Assembly: GCA_947566075.1 (NCBI GenBank)
Contig: CANOIM010000002.1
Location: 124,001-188,000, forward strand
Origin: an uncultured Eggerthellaceae bacterium
GTDB lineage: Bacteria > Actinomycetota > Coriobacteriia > Coriobacteriales > Eggerthellaceae
Direction of reading: 5' to 3'
Length of the DNA stretch: 64,000 nt
Made by a program: the position numbers and the translations under genes. Numbering within the stretch: position 1 is the stretch's first letter; every line of letters begins with the position of its first letter. Below the pieces are notes generated by a model, which saw nothing but the letters and a program-made list of their open reading frames with translations, made no database searches and had not been told where the DNA came from. Positions 7,414 to 16,777 of this stretch are shown in pieces.

Positions 7414-7821
7414 TCAGAACGTCTGCAAGAGATCTTCTTCGTATATGCCTTCTAGGTCTGCTTGAAGCTGTTCGAAAGCGGGGAGATAGGCATCCAGTAT
7501 GCTGTTGACCAGCCTTTCGGCTAACGCGGAGTCGTAGACATGTTGAGCGGCATTGCGATCATCCAGCATGGCAAGCCAGGTTCCCTCTTCGATGAAATCA
7601 TAGGTTGCATAAGCTGCCTTCAGTATGCCCCGGGGAGAACCAGTGGCCGCATCTAGTCTTCCCTCATAGGCAAGCGCCTTCTGCAGCAGCTTCCAAGCAA
7701 GCTCGAACTGCAGCGTGAACTTGTCGATGATGCCGCTTTGGATGAATTCGTTCGTCAAGTCTTGCTCGGGGGCGTTTCTCAACACAGCAAGATTCGATAG
7801 GTAATTCTCATACTTAGCCAT
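7414..7821 (-). CDS. HEPN-domain protein, nucleotidyltransferase substrate-binding type (toxin)
   Basis: A 135-residue all-helical protein of the HI0074/HEPN family. The catalytic RNase motif of active HEPN toxins, R-X4-H, is present as RNAAQH (about residues 90-95). It overlaps the upstream MNT gene by 8 bp. In characterised HEPN/MNT modules the HEPN protein cleaves RNA and is held inactive by AMP groups added to a tyrosine near its motif by the MNT partner; a tyrosine follows two residues after the His here (HVYD). Such modules stabilise mobile DNA or act against phage. Placement beside the tRNA att site fits cargo of an integrative element. Confidence 0.85.
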   Translation of the reverse strand: MAKYENYLSNLAVLRNAPEQDLTNEFIQSGIIDKFTLQFELAWKLLQKALAYEGRLDAATGSPRGILKAAYATYDFIEEGTWLAMLDDRNAAQHVYDSALAERLVNSILDAYLPAFEQLQADLEGIYEEDLLQTF

Positions 7822-8101
7822 AGAGCATGATGCCTTCCTGGGATATCCTCATCCTGAGACCTTCGCTTATGTTGGAATCTAGGTTGACGAAGTCAAACGC
7901 GAGAAGAGTGGGGCACTGTTCTTCCAACGCGGATTCGAATTCATGAACTGACTCTCCGGAAAAGGCAAGATCGATATCGCTCTTCTCTGTAAAGCTTCCC
8001 TTTGCCCTGGAGCCGAAGAGGATCACTTGGTCCATGGAAAGGGCGTGGGCTGTTCGCTGGATGAAGGCCAAGACGTCATCTGTGATACCAAGATCAGCCA
8101 T
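7814..8101 (-). CDS. MNT minimal nucleotidyltransferase (antitoxin)
   Basis: A 95-residue MNT-type protein. The nucleotidyltransferase signature GSRAKGSFTEKSDIDLA (about 32-48) carries the G-S pair and the D-x-D metal ligands; the third carboxylate is probably in FDFVNLD. It is first in the operon and overlaps the HEPN gene. In related modules MNT adds AMP to the HEPN toxin. The ATG at 8101 has AAGG 5 nt upstream. It is the first gene past the terminator of tRNA-Asp, so it needs its own promoter, which I cannot place with confidence. Confidence 0.87.
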   Translation of the reverse strand: MADLGITDDVLAFIQRTAHALSMDQVILFGSRAKGSFTEKSDIDLAFSGESVHEFESALEEQCPTLLAFDFVNLDSNISEGLRMRISQEGIMLYG

Positions 8102-8115
8102 GGTTGCCTTAGAAC

Positions 8116-8143
8116 GAAAAAGGCATCGATCATCCGATGCCTT
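8116..8143 (-). terminator. Rho-independent terminator of tRNA-Asp
   Basis: On the minus strand a perfect 9-bp stem (AAGGCATCG and CGATGCCTT with a 6-nt loop) is followed by T5. It lies 13 bp past the CCA end of tRNA-Asp. Confidence 0.8.
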
Positions 8144-8156
8144 ATAAGATCATTTA

Positions 8157-8233
<77 letters not shown>

Positions 8234-8304
8234 GCAAAAGCATCTGCTGCAAAAGCAGCTTGGCTATTATAAACAGAAAATCCGGAAGAGCAAGCGAGAA
8301 TTCT

Positions 8305-9357
8305 TCAAAGGATCTCCGCGCCGCAGATGAGCGCATCCCCCTCATAGAGCGCTGCCGTTTGACCAGGGGCAGGAGCGATCACTGGCATGCTGAAGGCAAC
8401 GCACGCGCCCGTTGGGTCAATGGTCAGGGTGCAGGGGGTGGGGGTCATGTTGTAGCGGAGCTTCGCCGTGCAGCTCAAGGGTCCCTCCTGGGCGGTCGAG
8501 AGCCAGTTCAGGTCCTTGAGGCGGACCTCCTTCACCAAGGCATCGTCCTTGCTGCCCACGGTCACTGTGTTGGCTTGAGCATCCTTGGCGCAGACATAGG
8601 CAGGGTGGCCCAGGGCAACTCCCAACCCTTTTCGCTGCCCCAGAGTGTAGAGATAGGAGCCATCATGGCTGCCGATGCAGCGCCCCTGAGCATCCAGGAT
8701 GCTCCCCGGGTTCGCGCCCAGATGCTCCTTAAGGTAATCTGCGCAGCTCCCCGGGATGAAACAGATATCCTGGGATTCCTCTCGGTGGGCTACGGGAAGC
8801 CTTGCCTCTTCGGCCAAGGCCCTCACGGCAGGTTTGGGAAGCGCGCCCACGGGGAAGAGGGCATTCTGGAGGCAGTCTTTGGGCACCCGGCTCAAGAAGT
8901 AGCTCTGATCCTTCTGGGGATCAGCCCCGCGCAGCAGCCGGAAGGCATCGTGAGCGCCTTGGGTGCGCACGTAATGGCCTGTGGCTATGCGGCTGCACCC
9001 CGCTTCACGGGCCTTCGCGGCGAAGGCGGCGAACTTGATGGTGCGGTTGCAGGTGACGCAGGGGTTCGGCGTGAGGCCATCCCGGTACGCATCCAGGAAG
9101 GGATCCGTCACTGCGCTCTTGAAGGCCTTGCGCATATCGAATATGACATGAGGGATGCCCAAAGCCGTGCAGACCGCCTGGGCTGACTGCAGGTTCGCCT
9201 CGTCTTCGGGGATATCCAGCACCATGGTGGCTCCGATGCAGTCCAAGCCTTCGCGGGTCAGCAGCAACGCGGCAGCGCTGGAATCAACACCTCCGCTCAT
9301 GGCTATGCAGACTTTACCGTCACTCACCCGTTTCGCCACCTCATCCTCAGAGAGCAC
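8305..9357 (-). CDS. mnmA: tRNA-specific 2-thiouridylase MnmA
   Basis: A 350-residue enzyme that puts the 2-thio group on U34 of tRNA-Lys, -Glu and -Gln. The PP-loop ATP motif SGGVDSS is at residues 21-27. The catalytic cysteine pair is Cys100 (in NPCVTCNR) and Cys199 (in SQDICFIPG), the spacing expected of MnmA. Length is normal. The gene is followed on the same strand by tRNA-Asp, marking the right border of the island and the start of core chromosome. Confidence 0.95.
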   Translation of the reverse strand: MLSEDEVAKRVSDGKVCIAMSGGVDSSAAALLLTREGLDCIGATMVLDIPEDEANLQSAQAVCTALGIPHVIFDMRKAFKSAVTDPFLDAYRDGLTPNPCVTCNRTIKFAAFAAKAREAGCSRIATGHYVRTQGAHDAFRLLRGADPQKDQSYFLSRVPKDCLQNALFPVGALPKPAVRALAEEARLPVAHREESQDICFIPGSCADYLKEHLGANPGSILDAQGRCIGSHDGSYLYTLGQRKGLGVALGHPAYVCAKDAQANTVTVGSKDDALVKEVRLKDLNWLSTAQEGPLSCTAKLRYNMTPTPCTLTIDPTGACVAFSMPVIAPAPGQTAALYEGDALICGAEIL

Positions 9358-9446
9358 CTGCTAGGATACTGACTCAATAGACCAAAGGATGCAAGCGTGG
9401 GCCCTGAGGCCCGGGTTCGCCTCATCGTTCAGGAGCGCTCAGAAGG

Positions 9447-11606
9447 ATGCGGGTATTCCTCTATTTGAGAAGCCATGGGTTGGCCGTGCTCGTCACGGTG
9501 CTGCTCCTCATCGGCTGCGTTGGGTGCGATCTAGCCCTGCCGCTCATGACCTCCAATATCGTTGATGTGGGCATCCAGCAATCGGGGGTGGATCACATAG
9601 CCACCGATGAGATGACCGATGAGACCCACAGGCTCATAGAGCAGCTCATCCCCGCTTCGGATGAAGCCCTCTTCGCATCCTCCTATGAGAGGGCATCAGA
9701 TGGCCGCTGGCGCCTCACCGATGATGGCCGTGAGCATATCCCAGCATTGGATCAGGCACTGACGGTTCCTCTGGTGGCCATCCATGGATCGCCGGAGGTG
9801 GGAGGTCAGCCGGTGGATCTGGAGCAGATGCTCCAGGCCGTGGAAGCAGGGACCGTGAGCGAAGAGCAGTTCAGGGCCTATGGGGATGAGGCAAAGGAGG
9901 CGCTGGCGAAGGAGAGCCCGGATATCCTGGCTCAGCAGGCTCTTTCGGCCGCGCTCAAGGAATACGCCCAGGCGGGGGTTGACCTCCCTCAGAAGCAGAT
10001 GGGATACCTTCTGGGTGCGGGTGGCATCATGTTGGGGCTGGCCACGGTCAGCATGGCGTTGAACATCCTGGTGAGCCTGGTGGCCTCGCGTACGGGGGCC
10101 CGAGTGGGCCATGACCTGCGCAAGCGGCTCTTCACCAAGGTGGTGGGCTTCTCCGATGCGGAGGTATCCCGCTTCTCTGCCGCTTCCCTCATAACCCGCG
10201 GCACCAACGACATCCAGCTCATCCAGAACGTGACCACCATGATCTTGCGCATGGTGCTCTATGCACCCATCGTGGCTGTGGGCGGCATCGTCATGGTGCT
10301 TTACACCAATGCTTCGCTGGGGTGGATCATCGTCGTGGCTATCATCGTGGTGATGGGCCTGGTGATGATCCTCTTCAAGGTGACATCGCCCCGGTTCAAG
10401 ATCATGCAATCCTTGATCGATCGGGTGAACCGGGTGGCTCGGGAGATGCTCACGGGTATTCCCGTCATCCGGGCATTCGGCCGAGAGGGGTTAGAGCAAG
10501 AACGGTTCGACGGGGCCTCTCGTAAGCTCATGGAAACCCAATTGTTCACCAATCGCGCCATGAGCTTCATGATGCCCACCATGATGCTGGTGATGAACCT
10601 CACCAGCGTGGCCATCGTCTGGTTCGGGGGGCACTACATCCAACAGGGCATCCTGCAGACGGGGGATCTGATCGCCTTCATCACCTATTCCATGGTCATC
10701 ATCATGGGATTCCTCATGATAGGGATGATATCCATCATGCTGCCCAGGGCTGATGTGGCCGCCAGCCGCGTGAACGAGGTGCTGAGCACCTCCTCTTCCA
10801 TTCAGGATGAGGTTCTGGCGAAGGAGCTTCCCCAACAGGAGCAAGGGCTCTCCATCGAATTCGACCATGTCTCCTTCAGCTATCCGGGGAGCGACGAGCA
10901 GGTGCTCACCGATGTGAGCTTCAAGGCCGAGCCGGGAAGCACCCTTGCCATCATCGGCGGCACGGGGGCAGGCAAATCCACCATCTTGAAGCTGATCGAG
11001 CGCTTCTATGATGTGGGCTCAGGAGCCGTGCTGGTGAATGGAGTGGATGTACGCCAGCTCTCCCAGGCATCACTGCGGGCTGCTTTGGGCTACGTGCCCC
11101 AGAAGAGCTATCTGTTCTCAGGGACAGTGGACACCAATGTGGCCTACGGCTGTGAATCCATGCCCTCAAGCCAAGTGGAAGAGGCCCTAGTTCTGGCTCA
11201 GGCCTGGGCTTTCGTCTCCGAGAAGCCCGAAGGCACCTTTCAGCCCATCTCCCAAGGGGGCACCAATGTGTCAGGTGGTCAGCGCCAGCGGCTCTGCATC
11301 GCCCGAGCTTTGGCGAAAGAGGCCCAGGCCTATCTCTTCGATGATTCCTTCAGCGCCCTGGATTACAAGACCGATGCCGCTTTGCGTCAGCGCCTTGCCT
11401 CAGAGCTGCCTCAGGCTACGAAGATCATCGTTGCCCAGCGGATAGCCTCCATCAGGGAGGCGGACACCATCGTGGTGCTCAAAGATGGCGTAGTGGCTGG
11501 AGTGGGCTCTCACGCATCCTTGCTGAAGGGATGCGAGCAGTACCGCAAGATAGCCCTCTCTCAGCTCTCCGAGGAGGAATTGGGGATAGCGGGGGATGCA
11601 GCATGA
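9447..11606 (+). CDS. ABC exporter half-transporter, degenerate ATP-site subunit
   Basis: A 719-residue fusion of an exporter membrane domain and an ATPase. Between the first and second transmembrane helices (about residues 40-185) there is an extra, mostly polar and helical domain that would face outside. The ATPase has Walker A GGTGAGKST (about 504-512) and signature VSGGQRQ (about 607), but the Walker B is followed by Asp instead of Glu (LFDD, about 630-633) and the H-loop His is replaced (AQRIAS). These changes mark the degenerate-site subunit of heterodimeric exporters. It overlaps the next gene as ATGA. Substrate unknown. Confidence 0.9.
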   Translation: MRVFLYLRSHGLAVLVTVLLLIGCVGCDLALPLMTSNIVDVGIQQSGVDHIATDEMTDETHRLIEQLIPASDEALFASSYERASDGRWRLTDDGREHIPALDQALTVPLVAIHGSPEVGGQPVDLEQMLQAVEAGTVSEEQFRAYGDEAKEALAKESPDILAQQALSAALKEYAQAGVDLPQKQMGYLLGAGGIMLGLATVSMALNILVSLVASRTGARVGHDLRKRLFTKVVGFSDAEVSRFSAASLITRGTNDIQLIQNVTTMILRMVLYAPIVAVGGIVMVLYTNASLGWIIVVAIIVVMGLVMILFKVTSPRFKIMQSLIDRVNRVAREMLTGIPVIRAFGREGLEQERFDGASRKLMETQLFTNRAMSFMMPTMMLVMNLTSVAIVWFGGHYIQQGILQTGDLIAFITYSMVIIMGFLMIGMISIMLPRADVAASRVNEVLSTSSSIQDEVLAKELPQQEQGLSIEFDHVSFSYPGSDEQVLTDVSFKAEPGSTLAIIGGTGAGKSTILKLIERFYDVGSGAVLVNGVDVRQLSQASLRAALGYVPQKSYLFSGTVDTNVAYGCESMPSSQVEEALVLAQAWAFVSEKPEGTFQPISQGGTNVSGGQRQRLCIARALAKEAQAYLFDDSFSALDYKTDAALRQRLASELPQATKIIVAQRIASIREADTIVVLKDGVVAGVGSHASLLKGCEQYRKIALSQLSEEELGIAGDAA

Positions 11607-13606
11607 GAGGCGCTCGGAATACCTCAAGCGCCTTCGTGGCATCGGATGTCCCTGAGATGCAGGCGGCTGAGCTGGACAGGCTTACGGCCACTGAGCGGGC
11701 CTCCTGGCGTCAGCGGGTGCGCACCCAAGCCATGTTGGGGATAGGGGCGAAGGCGGAAGCTGAGCGTCGGAAGCATCATCGCCACGGCCATGGAGGCGGC
11801 CCAGGGGGCTCCATGCACGGGGGAGAGAAGCCCCGGGACTTCCGCGGCACCATGAGGCGCATGGTCTCGTTCATGGGGCAGTTCAAGGGCCGCTTGATCG
11901 TCATCTTCCTCTTCGCCTTGGCTTCCACTGCCTTCAGCATCCTGGGACCCAAAGTGCTCTCCCAGGCCACCACGGTCCTGTTCGAGGGCTCCATCGCCCA
12001 GATCGGAGGCTATGGCTCCATCCCCATGGATACCATCGGCCAGATCCTCTTGGTCACGCTGGCGCTCTACCTCATATCCGCTGCCTGCTCTTGGGTGCAA
12101 AGCTGGACCATGTCCTACGTGTCCCAGCAGACCTGCTATCGGCTCAGGCGGGAGATAGCGGCCAAGATAGACCGGATGCCCTTCGGGTACTTCGAGGAGA
12201 ATTCCACCGGAGACACCCTCTCCCGCATCACCAATGATGTGGATACGCTGGGTCAGAGCCTGAATCAAGGGGTCACGCAGCTGATCGTCTCCACCGTGAC
12301 GGTGGTGGGCGTGGTGATCATGATGTTCACCATCAATTGGCTGCTCACGCTGATAGCCCTTCTGATGGTGCCGCTCTCCCTCATCCTGGTGGGGGTCGTG
12401 GTGAAGCTCTCCCAGAAGCACTTCTATGCCCAGCAGTCCTTGTTGGGCCAGGTGAATGCCCAGGCGGAGGAGACGTTCTCAGGCCATGAGCTGGTGCGCG
12501 CCTTCGGTCAGGAGGATGAGACCGTCCGTTTGTATCAGGAGGCGAACCAGCAGCTCTACGAGGCTGGCTGGAGGTCCCAGTTCCTCTCAGGGCTCTTGAA
12601 GCCCTTGATGGACTTGGTGGGGAACCTGGGTTATGTGGCTGTGGCCGTGACCGGGGCCTTCCTGGCTGTGCAGGGCACCATCACCGTAGGTGACATCCAG
12701 GCCTTCATCCAGTACGTGAAGAACTTCACCCAACCCATCACCCAGCTAGCCCAGGTGAGCAACGTGCTGCAACAGCTGGCTGCCGCCGCTGAGCGCATCT
12801 TCGCGTTCCTAAACCAACCGGAGATGCCCCTGGAAGAGGAGACGGGCTTCGCGAATGAGGTCAGCTGCGATGTGACCTTCGATGAGGTCACCTTCGGTTA
12901 TGACCCGTCCGAACCGGTGATCTTGGGCTTCACCGAAAGGGTGCGGGAAGGTCAGACCGTTGCCATCGTGGGCCCCACAGGGGCGGGCAAGACCACGTTG
13001 GTGAAGCTGCTCATGCGCTTCTATGACCCTCAGGGTGGCCGCATCCTCATCGGGGACGTGGGCCTTGACCGTTTCAGCCGTCGGGATGCGCGCAGCCTCT
13101 TCGCCATGGTCTTGCAAGACACTTGGCTGTTCAGCGGCAGCATCCGAGACAACGTACGCTACGGGCGGCTGGAGGCTACGGATGCGGAGGTGGAGGAGGC
13201 CTGCCGCCGGGCCTGTGCTGACCACTTCATCCGCACCTTGCCGGGCGGCTATGATTTCCAGATCAATGAAGACGCCACCAACATCAGCCAAGGACAGAAG
13301 CAGCTGCTCACCATCGCCCGGGCCATCATCGCGGGGCGCCGCATGCTCATCCTGGATGAGGCTACCAGTTCTGTGGATACGCGCACTGAGGCGAAGATCC
13401 AAGAGGCCATGGACAACCTCATGGTGGGCAAGACCTCCTTCGTCATAGCCCACCGCCTCTCCACCATCCGCCAAGCGGATGTCATCGTGGTGATGGATGG
13501 GGGCGCTGTGGCTGAGGTGGGCACGCATCTTGAGCTCCTTGCCGCTGGCGGCCGCTATGCTGAACTGTATAATTCACAGTTCGAAGGAATGGCAGAAGAG
13601 GGTTGA
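11603..13606 (+). CDS. ABC exporter half-transporter, consensus ATP-site subunit
   Basis: A 667-residue partner of the preceding gene. The ATG at 11603 overlaps the upstream stop (ATGA), which decides the start over a longer frame from 11531. About 75 polar residues with a His-rich stretch (HHRHGHGG) precede the membrane domain. The ATPase has Walker A GPTGAGKTT (about 457), Walker B LDE (catalytic Glu about 586) and H-loop AHRLST, all canonical, but its signature is ISQGQ rather than LSGGQ. With the neighbour's good signature this gives one working and one degenerate ATP site. The His-rich segment could bind metal. Confidence 0.9.
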   Translation: MRGARNTSSAFVASDVPEMQAAELDRLTATERASWRQRVRTQAMLGIGAKAEAERRKHHRHGHGGGPGGSMHGGEKPRDFRGTMRRMVSFMGQFKGRLIVIFLFALASTAFSILGPKVLSQATTVLFEGSIAQIGGYGSIPMDTIGQILLVTLALYLISAACSWVQSWTMSYVSQQTCYRLRREIAAKIDRMPFGYFEENSTGDTLSRITNDVDTLGQSLNQGVTQLIVSTVTVVGVVIMMFTINWLLTLIALLMVPLSLILVGVVVKLSQKHFYAQQSLLGQVNAQAEETFSGHELVRAFGQEDETVRLYQEANQQLYEAGWRSQFLSGLLKPLMDLVGNLGYVAVAVTGAFLAVQGTITVGDIQAFIQYVKNFTQPITQLAQVSNVLQQLAAAAERIFAFLNQPEMPLEEETGFANEVSCDVTFDEVTFGYDPSEPVILGFTERVREGQTVAIVGPTGAGKTTLVKLLMRFYDPQGGRILIGDVGLDRFSRRDARSLFAMVLQDTWLFSGSIRDNVRYGRLEATDAEVEEACRRACADHFIRTLPGGYDFQINEDATNISQGQKQLLTIARAIIAGRRMLILDEATSSVDTRTEAKIQEAMDNLMVGKTSFVIAHRLSTIRQADVIVVMDGGAVAEVGTHLELLAAGGRYAELYNSQFEGMAEEG

Positions 13607-13648
13607 GGGGGTCACCTCCTCGGTCCTTCGCCGGATGAGCGCTAGAGG

Positions 13649-14506
13649 ATGAGCGAGGCCCTGATGACCGAACATGACAGCCGCTCCCACGGCCCTGAGC
13701 TGATAGGGGATGCGTGTGCCGTGCCCTACGGCCTGTGCTCTGATGCCTCGCTGCTCCCTGCAGGCGTCATCCGGGTGGCGCCTGAGGCGCTGGCGGCCGA
13801 GCGCCTCTTGCCAGCGCTGCCGCTGCCTTCGTCGGATGCCCCCATCAAGATAACGGCCTTTGACTTCGACGGCACCTGCATCTCCGGCTCTTCTCCGAAG
13901 AAGCTGGTGAATGCCCTTGGGCGCAGGGGGAAGCTGTCCCTGTACAAGCTCATCCGCGTGGGCCTTTGGGGGTTGGCCTATAAGCTGAACCGGCCCCGGG
14001 ATGACGAAGGGGTGCGCACGCGCGTCTTCTCCGCCTTCGCGGGGATGCCAGCCAAAGAGGTGAATGCCCGGCTCTGCGAATTCTATAACGCCAAGGTGGA
14101 CCCTCTGTTCCGCACTGATGCCGATGCCTGCATGTATGCGCACTTGGAGGCAGGTCACGCTGTGGTGGTGGTCTCAGCTAGCTTCGAGCCCATCATCGCG
14201 TCGGCCATGATAGAGCATCCGCTCCAGTTCGCTTTGGCTTCGCGCATGAAGATAGATGACCAGGGCTGCTATACGGCCCAGGTGGACGGGCTTCCTACCG
14301 AAGGGCCTGCCAAGATAGAGGTGCTCCGGCAGTTCGCTGACAGCTACTTCGGCGAAGGGTGCTGGGAGCTGGGTTGGGCCTATGGGGACCACTTCTCTGA
14401 CCTCACGCTCTTGGAGGCCGCTCAGCATCCGTGCGCGGTCACTCCCGATGGCAAGCTGGAGGCCTACGGCCGCAAGATGGGTTGGGATATCCTGGACTGG
14501 CGATGA
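13649..14506 (+). CDS. HAD-superfamily (subfamily IB) phosphatase
   Basis: A 285-residue protein with HAD motif I FDFDGT (about 71-76), motif II in VVVVSASFEP (about 172), and motifs III/IV in PAKIE and YGDHFSDLTLL (about 248). The order and spacing match the SerB/HAD-IB hydrolases, which dephosphorylate phosphoserine or lipid-linked phosphates. About 65 extra residues precede motif I. An alternative ATG at 13664 has GCGAGG 5 nt upstream and may be the true start. It follows the ABC pair by 42 bp. Substrate is not predictable. Confidence 0.83.
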   Translation: MSEALMTEHDSRSHGPELIGDACAVPYGLCSDASLLPAGVIRVAPEALAAERLLPALPLPSSDAPIKITAFDFDGTCISGSSPKKLVNALGRRGKLSLYKLIRVGLWGLAYKLNRPRDDEGVRTRVFSAFAGMPAKEVNARLCEFYNAKVDPLFRTDADACMYAHLEAGHAVVVVSASFEPIIASAMIEHPLQFALASRMKIDDQGCYTAQVDGLPTEGPAKIEVLRQFADSYFGEGCWELGWAYGDHFSDLTLLEAAQHPCAVTPDGKLEAYGRKMGWDILDWR

Positions 14507-14623
14507 AGCGCCTCTCGTGCGCATCTTGTAGGGAATAGGCAGCTGGCCCCTCAGGGGTGCGAGGTGCGATAGAATACGCCCCATAAGAGACACGCGCATC
14601 GGATGAGCATGAGAGGTTCGGTT

Positions 14624-16159
14624 ATGACAGACGGTAACACACACCACGACGCGCGCTTTGGCGAAGGCCATAGAGGCAACGGAAGCGGCAGCGTATCTGA
14701 TTTCCTGGATAAGGCGCACAAGGCAAGCGAATCAGGGGATAGCCTTTTGGGCATGTACCTCTATCTGGCGGCCTTCGAGCGGTCGCTCAAGGATGGGGGA
14801 GCCCCTTCGGAAGATGCCCTGCTGGGCATCAAGCAGGCATGGGCAGAGGCTTGCTCTGCCAAAGAGCGGTCATTGGCGGAATACATCTTCGAGAAGATGG
14901 AGCCCTACCTCTCCCATGATGAGCTGAAGATGTGCTCAGAGGCGCTCCAAGAGCTGGCTTTGGACAAGCTCCAGGAATGCGGGTTATCCCGGGAGGAATT
15001 GGAAGAGATGGCCCAGATGATCTCCGAGGACCTCTTGGGGATCGAAGATGGTGACTTCAAGATAGAGCACATCTCCACCAGCAAGATCCCCGGCGGCTCT
15101 GTGAGCGTGGCCAAGATCAAGGGCACCGCTCCTGGAAGCCCGCTTGCGGGCCTGATCGAATCGCTTCCTTCTTTCGCGAAGGTGGGCGAAGACGGCCAGG
15201 CAGAGGAGGTGGCTGCCGATGAGGTGGCCTTGGGCGTTCCTGAGGAGACGCTGGATTTCAGCACCATCGCAGGTTATGGCAGCGTTATAGCTGACCTGCG
15301 CTCGCTGGGGCTGGGCATGGCGGCTGATGATGATTTCGCCAATCTGGTAGAGCTGCTCAATGCCCGCCATGGCCTCTCTCAGATGCCCGCCATGGATTCC
15401 ATCCTGTTCCGCTCTCCAGTGCGCGAGGACGCGAACCGCTTCGTCATGGCCGCCATAGGGGAGCTGGGCCTTCCTGCGGTCCATATGCACATGGAAGAGA
15501 ACATCCAGGGGCTTCCGGTGCTTTGCATCAGCGCCCGGGCTGATGCTCTTCCCAAAGGGTCGGCCATGCAGGATATCTTCAAGAACGGCGGCGTGTTGGT
15601 GCTGGAGGATCTGGATCTGTGGTCCTCTCCCTCCTTCGACATGCCCGAGGAGGGGCCAGCCTTCTTCATGATGCAGCTGACCCGCGGTGCCCGGGAGGCG
15701 GTGGAGCTGATCCGCTCTTCGGTGGAGAACCCCAACGTCTACGTCTTCGCTACTACCTCTACCGAAGGGGTGGTGGATCCCTTCTATCTGGATTCGCTGG
15801 AGCCCATCACCGTTGTGGACATAGACTACCCCACGCCGGAAGAGCGCGTGGAGATATGGATGGATATCTCTCGCAGGCATCCTTCTCTGCGTGGCATCAA
15901 CAAAGCGGAACTGGTGCGCCTTTCGGCGAACATGCCCCGGTTCGACATCTACATGGCCGCGCGGGATGCCATCGAAGACGCCTACAAGGCGGGGCTCTCT
16001 GCCAAGCGCTACGTACCGGTCACCCGTGACAACATCTTCGATAAGCTGGCTGCCTACCAGCCCTTGGAATCCGTTGAGTACTCAGAGCTGGAAGAGGCTG
16101 TCCTGAAGGATTTCAAACGGGACCTGGACAACCTGGATGATCTGCTCAAGGGCGAATAA
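14624..16159 (+). CDS. Degenerate AAA+-like ATPase of unknown role
   Basis: A 511-residue protein. GAGAGG at 14611-14616 lies 7 nt before the ATG at 14624, preferred over 14603. Residues 25-135 are helical and charged, like a TPR-type helper region. From about 240 on the layout is AAA+: a strand where Walker A should be (ILFRSPVREDANRF, about 260-273, lacking GxxxxGK[ST]), a Walker B-like GGVLVLEDLDLW (about 322-333), a sensor-1-like VYVFATTSTEG, and a helical lid (EERVEIWMDISRRHPSL onward). ATP binding by the usual loop is therefore unlikely. A scaffolding or regulatory pseudo-ATPase is inferred. I do not know its partner. Confidence 0.7.
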   Translation: MTDGNTHHDARFGEGHRGNGSGSVSDFLDKAHKASESGDSLLGMYLYLAAFERSLKDGGAPSEDALLGIKQAWAEACSAKERSLAEYIFEKMEPYLSHDELKMCSEALQELALDKLQECGLSREELEEMAQMISEDLLGIEDGDFKIEHISTSKIPGGSVSVAKIKGTAPGSPLAGLIESLPSFAKVGEDGQAEEVAADEVALGVPEETLDFSTIAGYGSVIADLRSLGLGMAADDDFANLVELLNARHGLSQMPAMDSILFRSPVREDANRFVMAAIGELGLPAVHMHMEENIQGLPVLCISARADALPKGSAMQDIFKNGGVLVLEDLDLWSSPSFDMPEEGPAFFMMQLTRGAREAVELIRSSVENPNVYVFATTSTEGVVDPFYLDSLEPITVVDIDYPTPEERVEIWMDISRRHPSLRGINKAELVRLSANMPRFDIYMAARDAIEDAYKAGLSAKRYVPVTRDNIFDKLAAYQPLESVEYSELEEAVLKDFKRDLDNLDDLLKGE

Positions 16160-16187
16160 CCGTCTCAAGGAAAGCGCCTGACGTTCC

Positions 16188-16751
16188 GTGTTCATCATCG
16201 ACATGCTCCTGGTGGGAGCGGGGTTGTCCATGGACGCCTTCGCCGCCTCGGTCTGCAAGGGCCTCCAGAGCAAACAGATCCATTGGCCTCAGGCCTTCAT
16301 CACAGCGCTCTCCTTCGGCTTGTTCCAGGCGGGCATGCCCATCATCGGTTGGCTTCTGGGGTCATCCTTCGCGGCGCTGATCGAGCCGGTAGACCATTGG
16401 ATCGCCTTCATCCTGCTGGCCCTGGTGGGGGCTAAGATGCTCTGGGACGCCTTCCATGAGAGCTGCGATGTGGACGGGTCCGATGGCTTTGACCTACGAG
16501 AGCTCTTGATGCTCTCGGTGGCCACCAGCATCGATGCGCTGGTGGTGGGCATCTCCTTCGCCATGACGGGGATCAACATCTGGGCGGCGGCTCTGGTCAT
16601 CGGGCTCACCACCTTCGTGCTCTCTCTGGTGGGATTCGCTATCGGGAACCGCTTCGGTGCCAAGTATGAGCGGGCGGCCACCATCCTGGGCGGTGTGGCC
16701 CTGATCCTGCTGGGCCTCAAGATCTTGGCTGAGCATCTGTTCGGACTCTAG
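16188..16751 (+). CDS. mntP: Manganese efflux pump MntP
   Basis: A 187-residue, six-helix membrane protein with a GTG start. The two internal repeats each hold the conserved acidic motif: GLSMDAFAAS (about 12-21) and ATSIDALVVG (about 108-117), the MntP metal-path aspartates. Members export Mn2+ to prevent toxicity. It follows the AAA+-like gene by 28 bp on the same strand, so no room remains for the manganese riboswitch that often precedes mntP. Confidence 0.92.
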   Translation: MFIIDMLLVGAGLSMDAFAASVCKGLQSKQIHWPQAFITALSFGLFQAGMPIIGWLLGSSFAALIEPVDHWIAFILLALVGAKMLWDAFHESCDVDGSDGFDLRELLMLSVATSIDALVVGISFAMTGINIWAAALVIGLTTFVLSLVGFAIGNRFGAKYERAATILGGVALILLGLKILAEHLFGL

Positions 16752-16777
16752 GCCTGCTTCGTAATGGCCCTCCGGTA

